64,000 nucleotides of DNA from Prostheceraeus crozeri. Lineage: Eukaryota; Platyhelminthes; Polycladida; Euryleptidae. Below, one piece after another: positions 22,557 to 34,439 of the stretch (position 1 is its first letter; every line of letters begins with the position of its first letter). A program made the translations under genes and the position numbers. Where the stretch lies: the NCBI GenBank assembly GCA_907163375.1, contig CAJQUW010008691.1:1-64000 (forward strand), in the 5' to 3' direction. The notes below the pieces were generated by a model. That model was given only the letters and a program-made list of their open reading frames with translations, was not told the origin of the DNA and searched no databases.

Positions 22557-23470
22557 ATTCAGAAAACCAAAAGATTGTCGGTGTTTCGCATTGTCGGCCG
22601 TATTGAACGATTGACGTAAGACCTCTATATTCAATAGGAACATCATTCATAAATGCATTCATTATAGAGTTCTCGATCAAAGTGTAGACCTACTTTGTCA
22701 CTTAATGCATTTTTCTTTAGTAGAGAGGAGCGTGTCTGAACATCTTGTTTTTTTATCTAAAATGATAAAGAAGTTGTTCTTCAAATTAAATGTTCTACTA
22801 CTAAAAACTTTGCACATCCATGTAGGTAGAAATTTCTACTGCAAAAAATTCTACAAATGGTAATTTCTTTGAATCATCAATTCACTGTCTATTTTGCCTA
22901 TGTAATTCACTTGATAGCCCTATAATAAAAGCATAGGTCTACATTATGTATTAGAAAATATGAACAAAAGATCCACTAGCTGTCTGTTTTTATAAGAACT
23001 TTTATGAATTCATCTGTATGCATTCATAACCATGTTTGGAGAAATGTAACAGTATGACCTGAAAATTGGCATGTCGTTGTGCTACTTCAGTATGCATGTG
23101 CTTGCTGTTGATTAGCGATAAACTGCTGAATGTGTTTCAAATAGACCACTGAACCCTTTACGGAAAAGGTTCGACAGTCACTTTGAGGTGCTAGGTCGTT
23201 TTACCAATTTAATTTTAGGGAAAACCAGGATTCATCGGTGACAAGAAAAGTACAAAATTTCTTTTCTATCCATTTCTTTGACTTTTAAACATTTTTGTAT
23301 TTTGCTATGTTAATATGTCCAACCACTTATACTTTTGCAAGGCCAGTAGTGGCGAAAGCTTAAGAGGAAAGAAAGTAGAATTTTAAGTAAAACAGCAGCA
23401 AGGCTTATTTCTTTAATTTTTTAAAACTATATAATGCTGCTTAGATCAAATGAACACCTTTTTAAATTTT
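22557..23470. other. no gene seen
   Basis: AT-rich intergenic DNA without a supported feature. Confidence 0.4.
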
Positions 23471-24110
23471 GAAATGAAATAAATTTATCTTTCGACGCAC
23501 AGACAATTTGTTTTTATTTCGTAATATATATTTCGGCGAACCGCCCTTCTCAATCAGAATTTTAATTTACAGTGATGTAATATTGAGATCTTACGTTGAC
23601 GTCGAGAATGCAATTAAAGGAAAAACAGGGATCATCAGTACTATGGAGACACTGTCAAAACAAGCATGAAAGAATTGAACAAAACTTCAACATGAACGTT
23701 ACATGAGTGCATCACAATAACGCAATGAAAAGACAAATAGCAGAGGCCGTAACTATTAGAAATAAAAATGAACAAAACATAAAACTGATCAATAGCAAAG
23801 CAGAATGGAACCACTCAAATTTACCAGCATTAACTCTACAACATTAGGTAGATGTGCATGAAAGTGTATTGTGGATAGTTTGCACAGTAATGTGCTATGT
23901 TGACTTTATTATCTTTGACTTCACTATCTTCCCCCATTGACCCATGATAGTTTTGTAGACAATTCCAGATTTGATTCTTAAATCACAGTCCTTGTTAAAT
24001 GAGATCAGTGTAAATCAAAATTCTGATTGAGAAGGGCGGTTCGCTGAAATGTATATTACGAAATAAAAACAAATTGTCTGTGTGTCGAAAGATAAATTAA
24101 TTTAATTCCC
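23471..24110. mobile_element. inverted pair with hammerhead-like ends
   Basis: About 110 bases at 23471-23585 are repeated in reverse at 24004-24110 with few differences. The shared arm read outward on the right is CTGATTGAGAAGGGCGGTTC then GC(T/C)GAAAT, a GGCG-CGCC hairpin between a CUGA-type box and GAAA, followed by TATATTACGAAATAAAAAC. This is the layout of the hammerhead-bearing ends of Penelope-like elements, in the same inverted arrangement as at 13328-16563, but the centre (about 420 bases) has no coding sequence. It could be a short nonautonomous relative. Family call is inference. Confidence 0.5.
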
Positions 24111-25964
24111 AGTTATTATCACATTTACATCATTGAATGCATGTAGCCTAATACAAAATCACTAAAGCTTGAATAATGCTTTTCTATAGTTTTATCATGG
24201 TCTTGATCACATCGTGTAGTTAATTAATCTTTGCAACAAGTGTCAATCAAACGTACAGTCCTACTTCATGAAGGCTTTACACGCGCAACTCTATTGCTGA
24301 CACTTTTTTATCCATGATGAGTCAGGAAAGAATGGACAAGCAATGGAAGTGAAGGCATGCCTTCAATAATCGCGCTTTTTGCGTCACTAGATAGAGTTGA
24401 GACAATAACAATTAATGAATGGTGATAAAGAGAAATGCATTGATCTTATCAGTGTCAGCTTAAGTTGTGCCTTGAATAATAGAAGTTAGTTGCACAATTA
24501 GTTTCAATTTCAGTTCAAAAAGTTTTAATTGTAACAATCAATTGTCAAAAATAGAATTCGACTGCAACATATTTCAAAAATATTGAGGTACAAAACGTCT
24601 ACATGTGATTAGGATTGAAATTGAGTCGTCGGTCAAGATCATGATACTCCTTTATTGGACAATCGGTGCAATGAGAACAATAGGCCGATGAGAGCAATTA
24701 ATATACATGGGCAATCGGTCAGTAAATGATGAACCCTTTATCTAAAATTGTTTTAAGTTCTTCGATCAACCGCTTGACTGGTGAAATAAAACCTTTAACA
24801 GCTGCAAGGATTATTGTGAGCATCCAGCGTTGAGTAAGTCTGCAGCAGTTGTGGTGATAGCCATCCTGGCTAAGAAGCATCATCTCGGTCCGGTTTTCAT
24901 CAATCGAGACCTGAAGTTTCCTTGCAATGACAGGTACACCGTGCAGTTCATTCAGTTTTGTGATGGCAACCTTTCAGTTCTTTCTCGGATGATAAAGTTC
25001 ATGAGCAGTTTGGCAGCCGCCTTTCTATTGTATTTCAAGTCATTTTTCTCGAACGCAGACATCAAGCTTCCTTGACGCATCTTCTTGAAGCACTTGAGCA
25101 GATTTCTGCACTGACGGACAGTTTTCTTGTATTTTGAGTTGTCTCTTGAAGCTTTCTTGAGCATGATTAAAGTCATCTGCATTGTTAGGATGCAATCCTT
25201 ACACATGGCTCTTTAGGTCTTTATTGTTCTCCTGAGCTTTTCACGCATTTGATTTTGGTGCTGATGGACTCCATCGGATCATGCCTCATCGGAGACGCCA
25301 CCACAAGGATCGAAAGCATCGCCATTGATGTTGTGGTTGCAGGTCGCCTTGTGGAGGAAGAAAATCACGTAGGACTGTCGATCGCTATGTCAAAACTTCC
25401 GACAAATGGCGGAACATTGTTGAGAATTTCAGAAAAAAGGGGGTGAGAACTAGGGATTTATAGCATACAGGTAGCACGCAGTGTCGACTAAAAAAATGTC
25501 AGCATGCAGTTTTCATTTTTATATGAAAAGATTCAGTTTTACGCAGAGATTACGTTCTTGCGGTTTAAAAAAAACTCTTAGATCAATGTTTAAAAAGCTA
25601 AATTTTGGCAAATCATTCCTGTATTTTCAAAAGGAATGGACATTTACTAACAGATATCTCTTAATTAAGCGGAAATGAGCTGATTATCGGGGAAATGTAT
25701 TGAACCGCATTATGCAAGTCTTCATGGAAACGTCTCATGGTCCTTCCGCGAAATTTCGAGAAAAATGAAACTCAATTAAAAAGTGGAAAAGACGATTTGA
25801 GTACTCTCATATAAAAGCTCATGTATCAATAGCATTCGTCGCATGGTGGAATATACTCGGTGGAATTGGAGAACGAAGTCGCAAGTAGGTAGCTAATGTA
25901 CTTGCAAGTTATATAATGCACTATGTGAGCAGTAAGTAATGCACATGTGAGAATACTACTATTA
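24111..25964. other. no recognised gene
   Basis: Contains short open frames on both strands at 24830-25446 (for example a Lys/Arg-rich minus-strand frame 25206-24952) that match nothing I know and lack convincing splice sites. Confidence 0.35.
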
Positions 25965-26427
25965 CACTAGGTGACATGCCACGCTCAATCACTCGTCATT
26001 CACGCGTGAACCACGCGTAATTACACATGACCCCAAACATCCGTGGCTATGCGGGATATTGCTGCAATATCTCTTATATAAGCTAGTATAGTTGGCAGTC
26101 CTGTTATATAGACTTTGCGTCTCATGTGTCTGCATGTATCAGAGGCTAAACAATGTGATAGGACCTCAATTTCATGCTCAGGGAAGACAGAACATGCTTA
26201 GCGGTTCATCCGTGGTTCAAGCGGCAGCGCAGACAACCGTAGACGACGCACAAACTATAAACGCTCGCCCGCGCGTATTCATAAACATTTCCCATGTTTT
26301 AACAGCATCAGATCAAGTGATTTCTGACTCTTAGTGCAGCGCGTATGCACGCGTGTAGAAGAATAGAATGTCCTTAACCACGGATGTTTGGGGTGTTCCG
26401 TAATTACGCGTGGCATGTCACCTAGTG
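25965..26427. mobile_element. CACTA/EnSpm-like nonautonomous element, 463 bp copy
   Basis: Perfect 20-base terminal inverted repeats, CACTAGGTGACATGCCACGC, flanked by TA on both sides. CACTA ends with a 2 bp target duplication suit an EnSpm/CACTA element; since the other copy has GA/GA, this is not a TA-specific mariner. A frame at about 26131-26334 (HAQGRQNM ... HVLTASDQV) stays open in both copies although they differ by a 3-base indel, which may be chance or a small conserved peptide. Confidence 0.8.
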
Positions 26428-27730
26428 TATGAAGCAATCTTAAAATGTGTAAGAAGTATTACCTTATTGTCCTCTTGGACGAACTAGGCTTTGACCTTGA
26501 TAGCTTCAACCGATACCCGACAGACTTAAAACTCACAAGGTTTTAAGATCAAAGACCAACCGGGGTTGATTCTTCAAAGATTTTTTTCTATTTAAGCGCC
26601 GATTCTGAACCACATTGCACACAATGGTTTGGCGATGATTGCCAGCATGACCAGACTTTTGTCGATGGATCTTTGTAAACTTTGGTTCCATGAACAATGA
26701 TCTTTATGCGTGATATCTATTTCAATCTCTCTCTAGCACTTACAGAATTTCACTAGTGCTAATGCAGCCTTTTCATACCGATTCGTGCAGTTGTTTTTGA
26801 TATCTAAACGTCGGAATTATGAGATCAGACAAACATTACATGCCGCTTGTATAGGTAAAACGAAAGCAATTAATATAGAACACATTTGATGAGATTAAAG
26901 TTCAAATTTCAAAAAGTTCTGGAAATCTGTAGGACGGAAGTCTTGCCTAGATGTCAAAAGTCAAAAGTTGACAATCAATAATGCTCAAAATACACCGTAG
27001 CGACCCTATCGGATGGAAGAGTCGAAGTTATCATACGAGGGAAGATATTTCGAAGTTGCATTTTTCCATCCTACAGATTCCGTCCCACAGAAAATTTACT
27101 TTTTTTCTAAAGGCTGTTTTGTCATAGAAGTACGGGGCATACTGATCATTGGCATACATGATATTACAAGGCATGATCTAAATTGCAAAGCAGTAGTGAT
27201 CAAATAATTAGAAACGCCGCAGTTTTGATAGGAAATGGAACTAAATACAAATTCTCAAAAAGGCAAAATCTATCGATTGCGTCCCACAGATTGACATCTC
27301 ACAATATTTTTCATTGTCAAATCAGAGAATTATGAAAACTTTTATAACATATTATTTATTGGGTGGTACTTGTACTTTACATGAGATAAACTGGCCTTCA
27401 TTAAAGTTATGTATAAAATGACAGCATCAATAGCTATCGAATTCCGTCCCACAGATTTTTGGTAACTCAAAACAGCGCCTTTTGTTGACGTGTTCTCATA
27501 ATTTGCTTTTTTGTAGCCATTTTTCATTTATTGACGAACTTCCATCCGGTTGATTTTGGTGAGTGAATATCACTGTCTTTGCCAAAGAAGAAATTTCACA
27601 CTAGCCGTCCAGAGACATTCTATTGAACCATATGTATCGATTTCCTCGCTAAATACCTAAACAATAGGTAATTACCCGCGTCATTAACTTTGACGTGTTT
27701 CTGACCATAGATATCTGAATAATTTTCGTT
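26428..27730. other. no gene; thrice-repeated CGTCCCACAGA word
   Basis: CGTCCCACAGA occurs at 27081, 27280 and 27445, each time after a TCGA/TTC-rich stretch, spaced about 200 and 165 bases. No reading frame recognised. Confidence 0.4.
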
Positions 27731-28011
27731 TGAAATTTGTGTGCTCGCAACATGATCATGGCACAACCATCATCTCCAATGAAAACCTGTGAACAACGAT
27801 ACGGAGAATGCAAAACTTGCATATCCGAACTGGACATTTGTTTGGTTTGTGACAAATGCGAAATGTTATTTCAATCATTTTATGCAAACTTACCATCGCG
27901 CGAATTTGTGCGAGTATTTCAAAACAAAGCTAAAGTACGAATGCATGATGTGGTTCTCCACGTACCCGGACAGACCGTTGAGAGAATCGAAAATTTCTTC
28001 GAGTACTCATA

Positions 28012-28665
28012 ATGAGATGTAAATTTTTTCCAGAATTTCCGCCTTCCGGCTTTGTCAATGGAACATGTACATGTAGAAATGCAAGCAATGTAAATCTGGC
28101 CACAGTTCACAGACAATATAAATCCAACGGTCATCAAACTCAAGAAAAGCCAAAACGTTTATTCATCAAGTGTCCTTTTATTTCTCAAGATATCAACAGA
28201 CAGATCTTGAACACAGTGAGAAGAAGTGGTCTAAATGACAAAGTTTACGTTTGTTTCTCTAACAAGCCCGTTAAACAATATTTTCGACCTCCTAAGGAGA
28301 GTTCCTTAGGCGATTCTTCTTGTAGAAGCTGCAGATGTGCTATCCGTGCCCATATGTGCCAAAGCAAGGGAGTGGTGTACAAAATTGTTTGCAAAATTTG
28401 TGGGATGATATACATTGGAGAGACTCAAAGAATGATAAAGAGCAGAATTATGGAGCACCTAAATCCAAACAACAACTGCAGCCATGTGGTATTGCATGCG
28501 ATGAATATGCATAGAGGCCGAATTGACTTCGAATGGACATTACTGCACACAGGTGTCTCATATACTACTAAAAGGAGAACATTAGAGTCGCTATACATCA
28601 ACAAATTTCCGAAGCAAAATCTGATGAATGGATGTTATGGACTTAACTTTGCTTGTCATTCATGA
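28012..28665 (+). mobile_element. Penelope-like GIY-YIG endonuclease module, open frame
   Basis: An unbroken 217-codon frame. The first half is a Cys/Lys-rich linker (CPFISQDIN, then CRSCRCAIRAHMC) of the kind that joins reverse transcriptase to endonuclease in Penelope elements. The second half is a GIY-YIG nuclease: GVVYKIVCKICGMIYIGE carries the GIY and YIG strands, RMIKSRIMEHL the catalytic Arg, LESLYI the metal-binding Glu, and NLMNG the closing Asn. No reverse transcriptase is recognisable upstream (27735-28010 is open but unmatched), so the element is 5'-truncated. An inverted 115-base copy of 27984-28104 lies at 28798-28913. Confidence 0.75.
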
Positions 28666-28797
28666 ACTTCATCCTTTTCTTTCTTTTGTAAATAGGTCTT
28701 TTCCTTCATTTTACTTTAATTTGTATTTAGTAGTATTTACTCATTTTTGACTTCTGCTGTAAATTACTTTTTGAATGTTGCTCACGCTGCACTGGTA

Positions 28798-28913
28798 GTG
28801 GCCAGATTTACATTGCTTGCATTTCTACATGTTCCATTGACAAAGCCGGAAGGCGAAAATTCTGGAAAAAATTACATCTCATTACGAGTACCCGAAGAAA
28901 TTTTCGATTCTCT
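28798..28913 (-). repeat. inverted fragment of the 27984-28104 Penelope segment
   Basis: Reverse copy with few differences of the bases around the start of the GIY-YIG frame (GCCAGATTTACATTGCTTGC; CATTGACAAAGCCGGAAGGC). Another inverted partial copy of the Penelope type. Confidence 0.75.
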
Positions 28914-28979
28914 GAAAGCTAAAGTACACACGTGAAGTCCGCATGTGCAAGAATTTTTCTACAAACATTTAAAACATTT

Positions 28980-30025
28980 AAGCGCAAAAAAACATATCAA
29001 AGGTAACATGATAGTCACAAACAAAATTAGGAAACTGAAATAGAAAAGTTCAAGCAGAGGCATCTTCATGAAAGAAATGATTTGCTAAAATCCATTAAAA
29101 CCAACGAGTTGCAAATGAAAGAAAATGATGAAGAGATTAAAGAACTAAAAGCAGAAATTATTCAGGCGCGGTTGGCGGAAATGATTCGAGGAGAAAGGAG
29201 GAAAACAATAGAGAAGAGCAAAAAGACGATTAAAATGAATACACCGATGAGGATAATGCAAATGAAGATGAGGACATCATTCGAATATAAGACGAATTTG
29301 AAATTATGAAGAAGGGGCAACAACATCGAAGAAATACACTCAACATTAAATACAATACACCAAGTCAGATTCAGGACAGTCAGATCCAGCACACGGCACA
29401 AACATCATCAAATATTTCTTTCAGCATCCTCATTATCAAGACAACCAGAAGATGAGACAGGCAACCGACTGACAAACCCTAGCTGATCAACAAATACAGC
29501 AACCATCATCCCATCAAATGCAGCAGCGACATCAAGATTCAATGCGATTGAAATCTCATTACATTTGTGGCAAATGTGGATACATATCGTGGAGTTGCTG
29601 ACATAACACCAACCGCTACACCAGACAACGCAGAGTGTTTTTCGACCAGCATACAAGACCAATGAGCTATCGAAATCAATGGTGGCATTTCAGAGACGAA
29701 GGAAATTAATTACCAGCGCAGATTTCCAAGAAATCAATTCAACGAGCGACCAACATACCACAGACTGTTGCAGCGACATAATTATTATGAAAATGAAAAC
29801 TATCGAAGACCAGATAATCAATTTATTGAAGACAGAAATAGACAATCACCCAACTCAACATGAACAGCACAACAATTATTACATAATAGATGACAACAGA
29901 AATTATTGCTCAACACGCAACAATTATGTCGATTCGGAAATGAAACAAATTATAATTATTGTCGACTCCCATCAGATAGAAAATCGGAGGATATATAGAC
30001 AAATGCAATGCGCTGAGATTTAATC
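28980..30025 (+). mobile_element. degraded retroelement-like coding remnant (tentative)
   Basis: A Lys/Glu-rich coiled-coil-like stretch at about 29040-29300 is followed at about 29560-29600 by CGKCGYISWSC, similar to a zinc knuckle, and then Gln/Asn/Arg-rich sequence. This order resembles the nucleic-acid-binding ORF of some retroelements. It is badly broken and old; family not determined. Confidence 0.25.
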
Positions 30026-30683
30026 AGTTTCTGCAATGATACGCTTTTGATAATTGCAAATGGCAGATTAGAAATTAATTCTGTGGATGTACCTACTTAT
30101 CACCGTGCTCATAATAGCAAAGTTAAAAAAATTGTGATTGACTACCTTCTTTTATCAAAATCAATGATTAGATCAATTCTTATATTTTTCAAATAATGCA
30201 ATTAATTGTCTACGCGGACCACTCTCCGATGCAAATTAATTGAAAAATAAAATTAATATCAAAACTTATGAAACAAAAGAAATTTTATAAAAAAGGCATC
30301 ATATGAGACCATATAAATGGGCGAACAGTGCAACTGACAGCTTTGATCTGGAAATGTTTAACAGTAAATGTAAAAGCTTTAACAAACATTCTGGAAAATA
30401 ATCTATCAATCGGCAGGATACAATGACTTGCGTAGAATTTACTCACTGTGCATAAAAAACACTGAAAGACCAAATAGAAAGATATTTTTTTTTGTTTTCC
30501 ATTGAAATTAAAAATTGAAAACAATCCCTTGTAATGACGATGTTTCTATTTTTTAAGATAAGTAAAATTACAAAGTGTAAACCGCCCGACATTTCGTCCG
30601 CCGCGGACTTATTCATGGACAAACTGGCATTGGTAAGCGATGGTTTAAATATCAAAAATGAATTATCGTCAATTCGTGTTTCC
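30026..30683. other. no gene seen
   Basis: AT-rich DNA without a supported feature. Confidence 0.4.
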
Positions 30684-30685
30684 TA

Positions 30686-30904
30686 CACTCTAAACCAGCA
30701 CCTCCTAAATCACACACTAAAGCAAGACACTATTCGTAACTAATAAAAAAATCCTAAAGCAAAGTGTTTTAGGAGGCTAGCGCACTGGGGTTATTGTTCT
30801 CTTTGGTATGTCAGCATTCTATTTCACGCAACCTCCTAAAATTCTAGTGTGTGGCGCTTTAGGATGCAGGTTTTCTCGATTTTAGGAGGTGCTGGTTTAC
30901 AGTG
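30686..30904. mobile_element. 219 bp MITE, CACTgTAAACCAGC ends
   Basis: Left CACTCTAAACCAGCACCTCC and right (reverse) CACTGTAAACCAGCACCTCC agree in all but one of the first 24 bases, with TA on both sides. Both the TA flanks (Tc1/mariner) and the CACTR start (CACTA/EnSpm) would fit. The related terminus CACTGTAAACC is also seen alone at 36459. No coding sequence. Confidence 0.8.
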
Positions 30905-30989
30905 TATTCATGGATGGACAATGGATCCTGATGTAATTCGCTTCAGCCACCCTAGTATGAATAGGGTTGCTGAGGCGATCGATGATATC

Positions 30990-31956
30990 GACATCAAAGT
31001 CGTCTATAGAAATCGATTCGTAGAGTCAATGTAACACTCATTGCATAATCTGCATGTAAGACGATATACAACATAGCGCATGCTACAATTATACTTATTA
31101 GGAAACGCTTGACAAACTTTGCAGTCACATTTTTCATTATAACTAAAATTGAAATCACTCTGATAGGTAAATCGTAATTCTTAGTTAATTTATTAATTTT
31201 ACGGGTAGCTGCGTCGCTCACAAAATTTAATTTTAAATTGATTTTGTTAGAGCAGTTATGGTTACTAGTCGTAGGCTTATTAACGTTGGGGTACTTGAAA
31301 GGGTTGAACCCATTGATTTTTAGTTTTAGATCCATTTTAGTTTTACTATTTTCCAAATTGTTAGCGTCTGAGAAACGATTTTCTAGATATTTGTAACTAT
31401 TGCTAACGAAGTTCGATTTTATATGAGACGGTATCCAGCTATCTATATGCATAGAATTGCCGGAGTGACATTCTTTATTATACCAGGTGAAGTCAATGCG
31501 GTCATTAACAGTTATACTAAGATCTACAAAATTGAGAACGTTGTCCTTTGGTACTTCGAGAGTAAACTGGATGGAATTATGAATCGAATTGAAAATATTT
31601 AAAATTTTACTAAAAGTCTCACTATCGTTAGTAAGGAATGGTCCCAGGATAATGTCATCAATATAGCGCTTGTAAAGACAAGGAGCAATATTATGCGAAC
31701 TAAGTATTTCCAACGCTCTCTGTTCTATAGTAAACATGAATATAATCGCAAACGCTGGTGCAAAGTGTGAGCCCATTGGACAGCCACTAATTTGCAAATA
31801 AGTTTGATCTTGGTATTGGATTTCACAATTACAGCTAACAAACCTTAAGAAATCTTCCATATGGTAAATTCCATTTGTTCGCTCGTAACGCCGTGCGCAC
31901 TTAAAACTGTTCTTATGATTTGGCAAGACATTATCATCACTCATGTCATATATCAT
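30990..31956 (-). mobile_element. Penelope-like reverse transcriptase with start of GIY-YIG
   Basis: A 320-codon minus-strand frame carries reverse transcriptase blocks QISGCPMGSHFAPAFA and KRYIDDIILGP (catalytic Asp pair), the thumb (SITVNDRIDFTWYNKE, YRxS-like region) and a connecting domain. Near its end another frame reads VVYRLTCRLCNECYID, the opening of a GIY-YIG nuclease, which then stops. The copy lacks both ends and is a different lineage from the copies at 13328 and 28012. Broken fossil. Confidence 0.7.
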
Positions 31957-32288
31957 ATTACCACATTTTTATAATGGAATCACATGATTATAAATTTGAA
32001 GTTCAACTAGCCTTAGTATACCCACGAGAACTCAATTTGTGCCATGTTTGCTCGTAACGAAATTCGGACATGACTTTGGTGATCTCTTTTTTAATTCAAA
32101 AACTCTGCTCTGTTACACCGAATTTGATAAAATAAATTCTTGTAGGTTATCAATAGTGGTCTAATATTTAAGTACGTGTCAACTTTTCCGAGAAAGAATC
32201 ACTTATACTGTGAAAAAATTGGCTAAGATTCTGTTCGCTCGTAACTTACTTTGCGTTCGCTCGTAACATTTATGTGTTCGCTCGTAAC
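31877..32288. repeat. iterated 13-mer GTTCGCTCGTAAC
   Basis: GTTCGCTCGTAAC occurs at 31877-31889, 32233-32245, 32255-32267 and 32276-32288, with a one-base variant at 32046-32058 (GTTTGCTCGTAAC). The last three lie 21-22 bases apart, about 110 bases past the 3' end of the D-D-D gene. Such arrays near a transposon end are usually transposase binding sites; one copy lies inside the neighbouring reverse transcriptase frame. Confidence 0.8.
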
Positions 32289-32399
32289 AGGCCTGACCAA
32301 TCTACCATCATGAAGAAAAACCATAGATTTGTAAAATTCTTTACTGAAACATAGTTTATGAACTGAACATGAATGCTTGTATAAAATACACTAAGAAAT

Positions 32400-34434
32400 T
32401 CACATGTCAAAGATATTCATTTCAAACTGAACACGATTTCGTCGACATGGAATTGGTTGAGAATCAACTTTCCGTAACTCATGCAAATGATACCATGATG
32501 AATCTTCCTGGAGAAGAACAAAATTATTTGTCATGATTGAATGCTGTTTATAAAAATTCACTTCAGCTTGCGCATTTTCAACATCGATCTGAGTGACTTT
32601 ACACAAATATTTTTGCACGGATCTTTCATTCGTACTATGTACCTCAGCAATACAAAAATCATTAACTTTGATTTCAGCAGAGATTCTCTCCGGTTCGGTA
32701 GCTACACTCTGGTATGCGTGTTTACTCACTGGTTCCGGTGAAACAGGTAACAAAAACTGTTTATTCTGACCACTTTCAGAAACGCACCAAAAATGAGAAT
32801 TGCGTATATCATGTACATGAACAGCATTTTCAAATACATCATTCAATTTCAACAAGTCAGCTTTTTCTGTTACGTCATTACACAGAATCGGGATAATTGA
32901 AGTTTGCCTATCAATGAGAGCATCCCGAAAGTCTTCGGCATTTTGAACAGAATGAGAACGTCTCATTACGCTCTCGTACACCATCCGTTTTGCCGTCCCC
33001 CCTATCCCATCGACTGGTCCTTTTCCATGACCACTTGCAAAAAAATTCCAAACTACTGTTTTCAGTCTATATCTCTCTAACAGAACAGACAGAAAACTGT
33101 ACATAAATCTGTTTTTATATTGGGACGATGGTCCATCTGACCAGAACGAGATCTCTCGGGCATTCGTCAGGTCAAGTTTTTCAAGAATTTCTATCAGAAA
33201 AACACAAATGGTCATTTTTGAATGTTCGGCCGAGTCACTTACAACAACAAAAGATTTCATACCGGCAGAACTCCATACGCAACATGTAAAAACAGAAATC
33301 AATTTGTGACCCCAATAACCACTTTGAATCTCATCTTGAATTTTACAGTTATAGTTTTCTGCAAAATCAGTTTGAACTATAACTAATCCGGGATCAGATG
33401 TAACCAAAGACTTACACAGCTCAAAATGTTTTGACTGGTTCCTCTTGATTTGGTGATGTCTCACGACAATCCTAACTCTAAACAATGCTCTAAGTGATGT
33501 CTCTAAACAATCCTTAAATTCGTCCAGTGCCTGTCGAACTGAAGTTTCAATGTTAGTTTTACATAGTCCGGAAGGGATGGACTGCCATTTACTATACAAT
33601 ATGACAGCTTCAAAATCAGTAACAGTAAGGGAATCACAGTAATTTATGACAGATTTTGACAAACAATCATGACAGGAGAACTGTTTGCAGTCAACATGCT
33701 CACAGACGAGATTATTCGTCAACCATTTACTGTCGTAGGGGTTAACACCTATAATATAATCCGATTTCGACAAACTCGTGACAGACTGATAAAATTTTCA
33801 TGAAGTTTACAAAGACAAACACATTCTGGGGTTTTTCGGGATAGCAAAACATGAACAGGTCTTAACTCACAAAATTTGGAAAATGAGAGTTTTATCTCAG
33901 GATTTTCAAGTATAAACATACCGTACGCTTCACGAAGAGTGTAGTGTAAATGTCGTTTTTGAAATTTGGTTTTTTATGTTTAGATCGTACAATGACTACA
34001 TCATGGATACCTGGGCTCATACGACTTATATCATCACGCTGAAAGAATGAAGAAACTTGAGCACTCACTTCATCTGGAATCTGTCTTCCATTACTACTGG
34101 ATCACCAGATTTTAATCCCACTAGTGATGTCGCAAGCTCTTCTATAATTATCTTCCGCTTTCTCGGTGATGTAGGTAACACTTTCCGGACTCGATATACA
34201 GCTTTCATCTTCGTCGACTTGGAAGAGTAGATACTGTCAATTGATTCATTGAGATTATCGAAGTTTTTTTGTTTCTTGTTTTCTCTGAATTTCCGCATAC
34301 GCAATTTTGCCCCTTGCTTCACTCCTTCATATTTTAGTTTGTCCTTTTTAATTTTCATTCTGTATCGGGAGTGTCGCTCCTTCTCACTGGATTTGAATGC
34401 TTTGTCTTCTCGTCTCTTTAACCGATGTGACTTT
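32400..34434 (-). pseudogene. D-D-D RNase H-fold transposase-like gene
   Basis: The minus strand starts with a basic domain (KSHRLKRREDKAF; RMRKFRENKKQK) and KVLPTSPRKRK, typical of a multicopy invertebrate family I know only as uncharacterised proteins. A middle zinc-binding part follows (FCELRPVHVLLSRKTPE; CVCLCKLHEN), then a 457-codon open frame from 33773 with CxxxxCxxFSCHDC, QTDFAENYNCKIQDEIQSG, SFWSDGPSSQYKN and FFASGHGKGPVDGIGGTAKR. The three aspartates (DFAENY, SDGP, PVDG) are 77 and 42 residues apart, a spacing that fits an RNase H-type transposase core. Three frameshifts, near 34075, 33940 and 33785, separate the parts. Superfamily not named with confidence. It ends FDM, stop, beside the 13-mer array. 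Confidence 0.65.
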
Positions 34435-34439
34435 TAGAG

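Noticed and set aside
23471-24110. Reading the inverted arms as terminal repeats of a standard MITE
   Set aside because: No flanking target duplication was found and the arm carries a hammerhead-like core, so the ribozyme-ended interpretation was preferred, with modest confidence.
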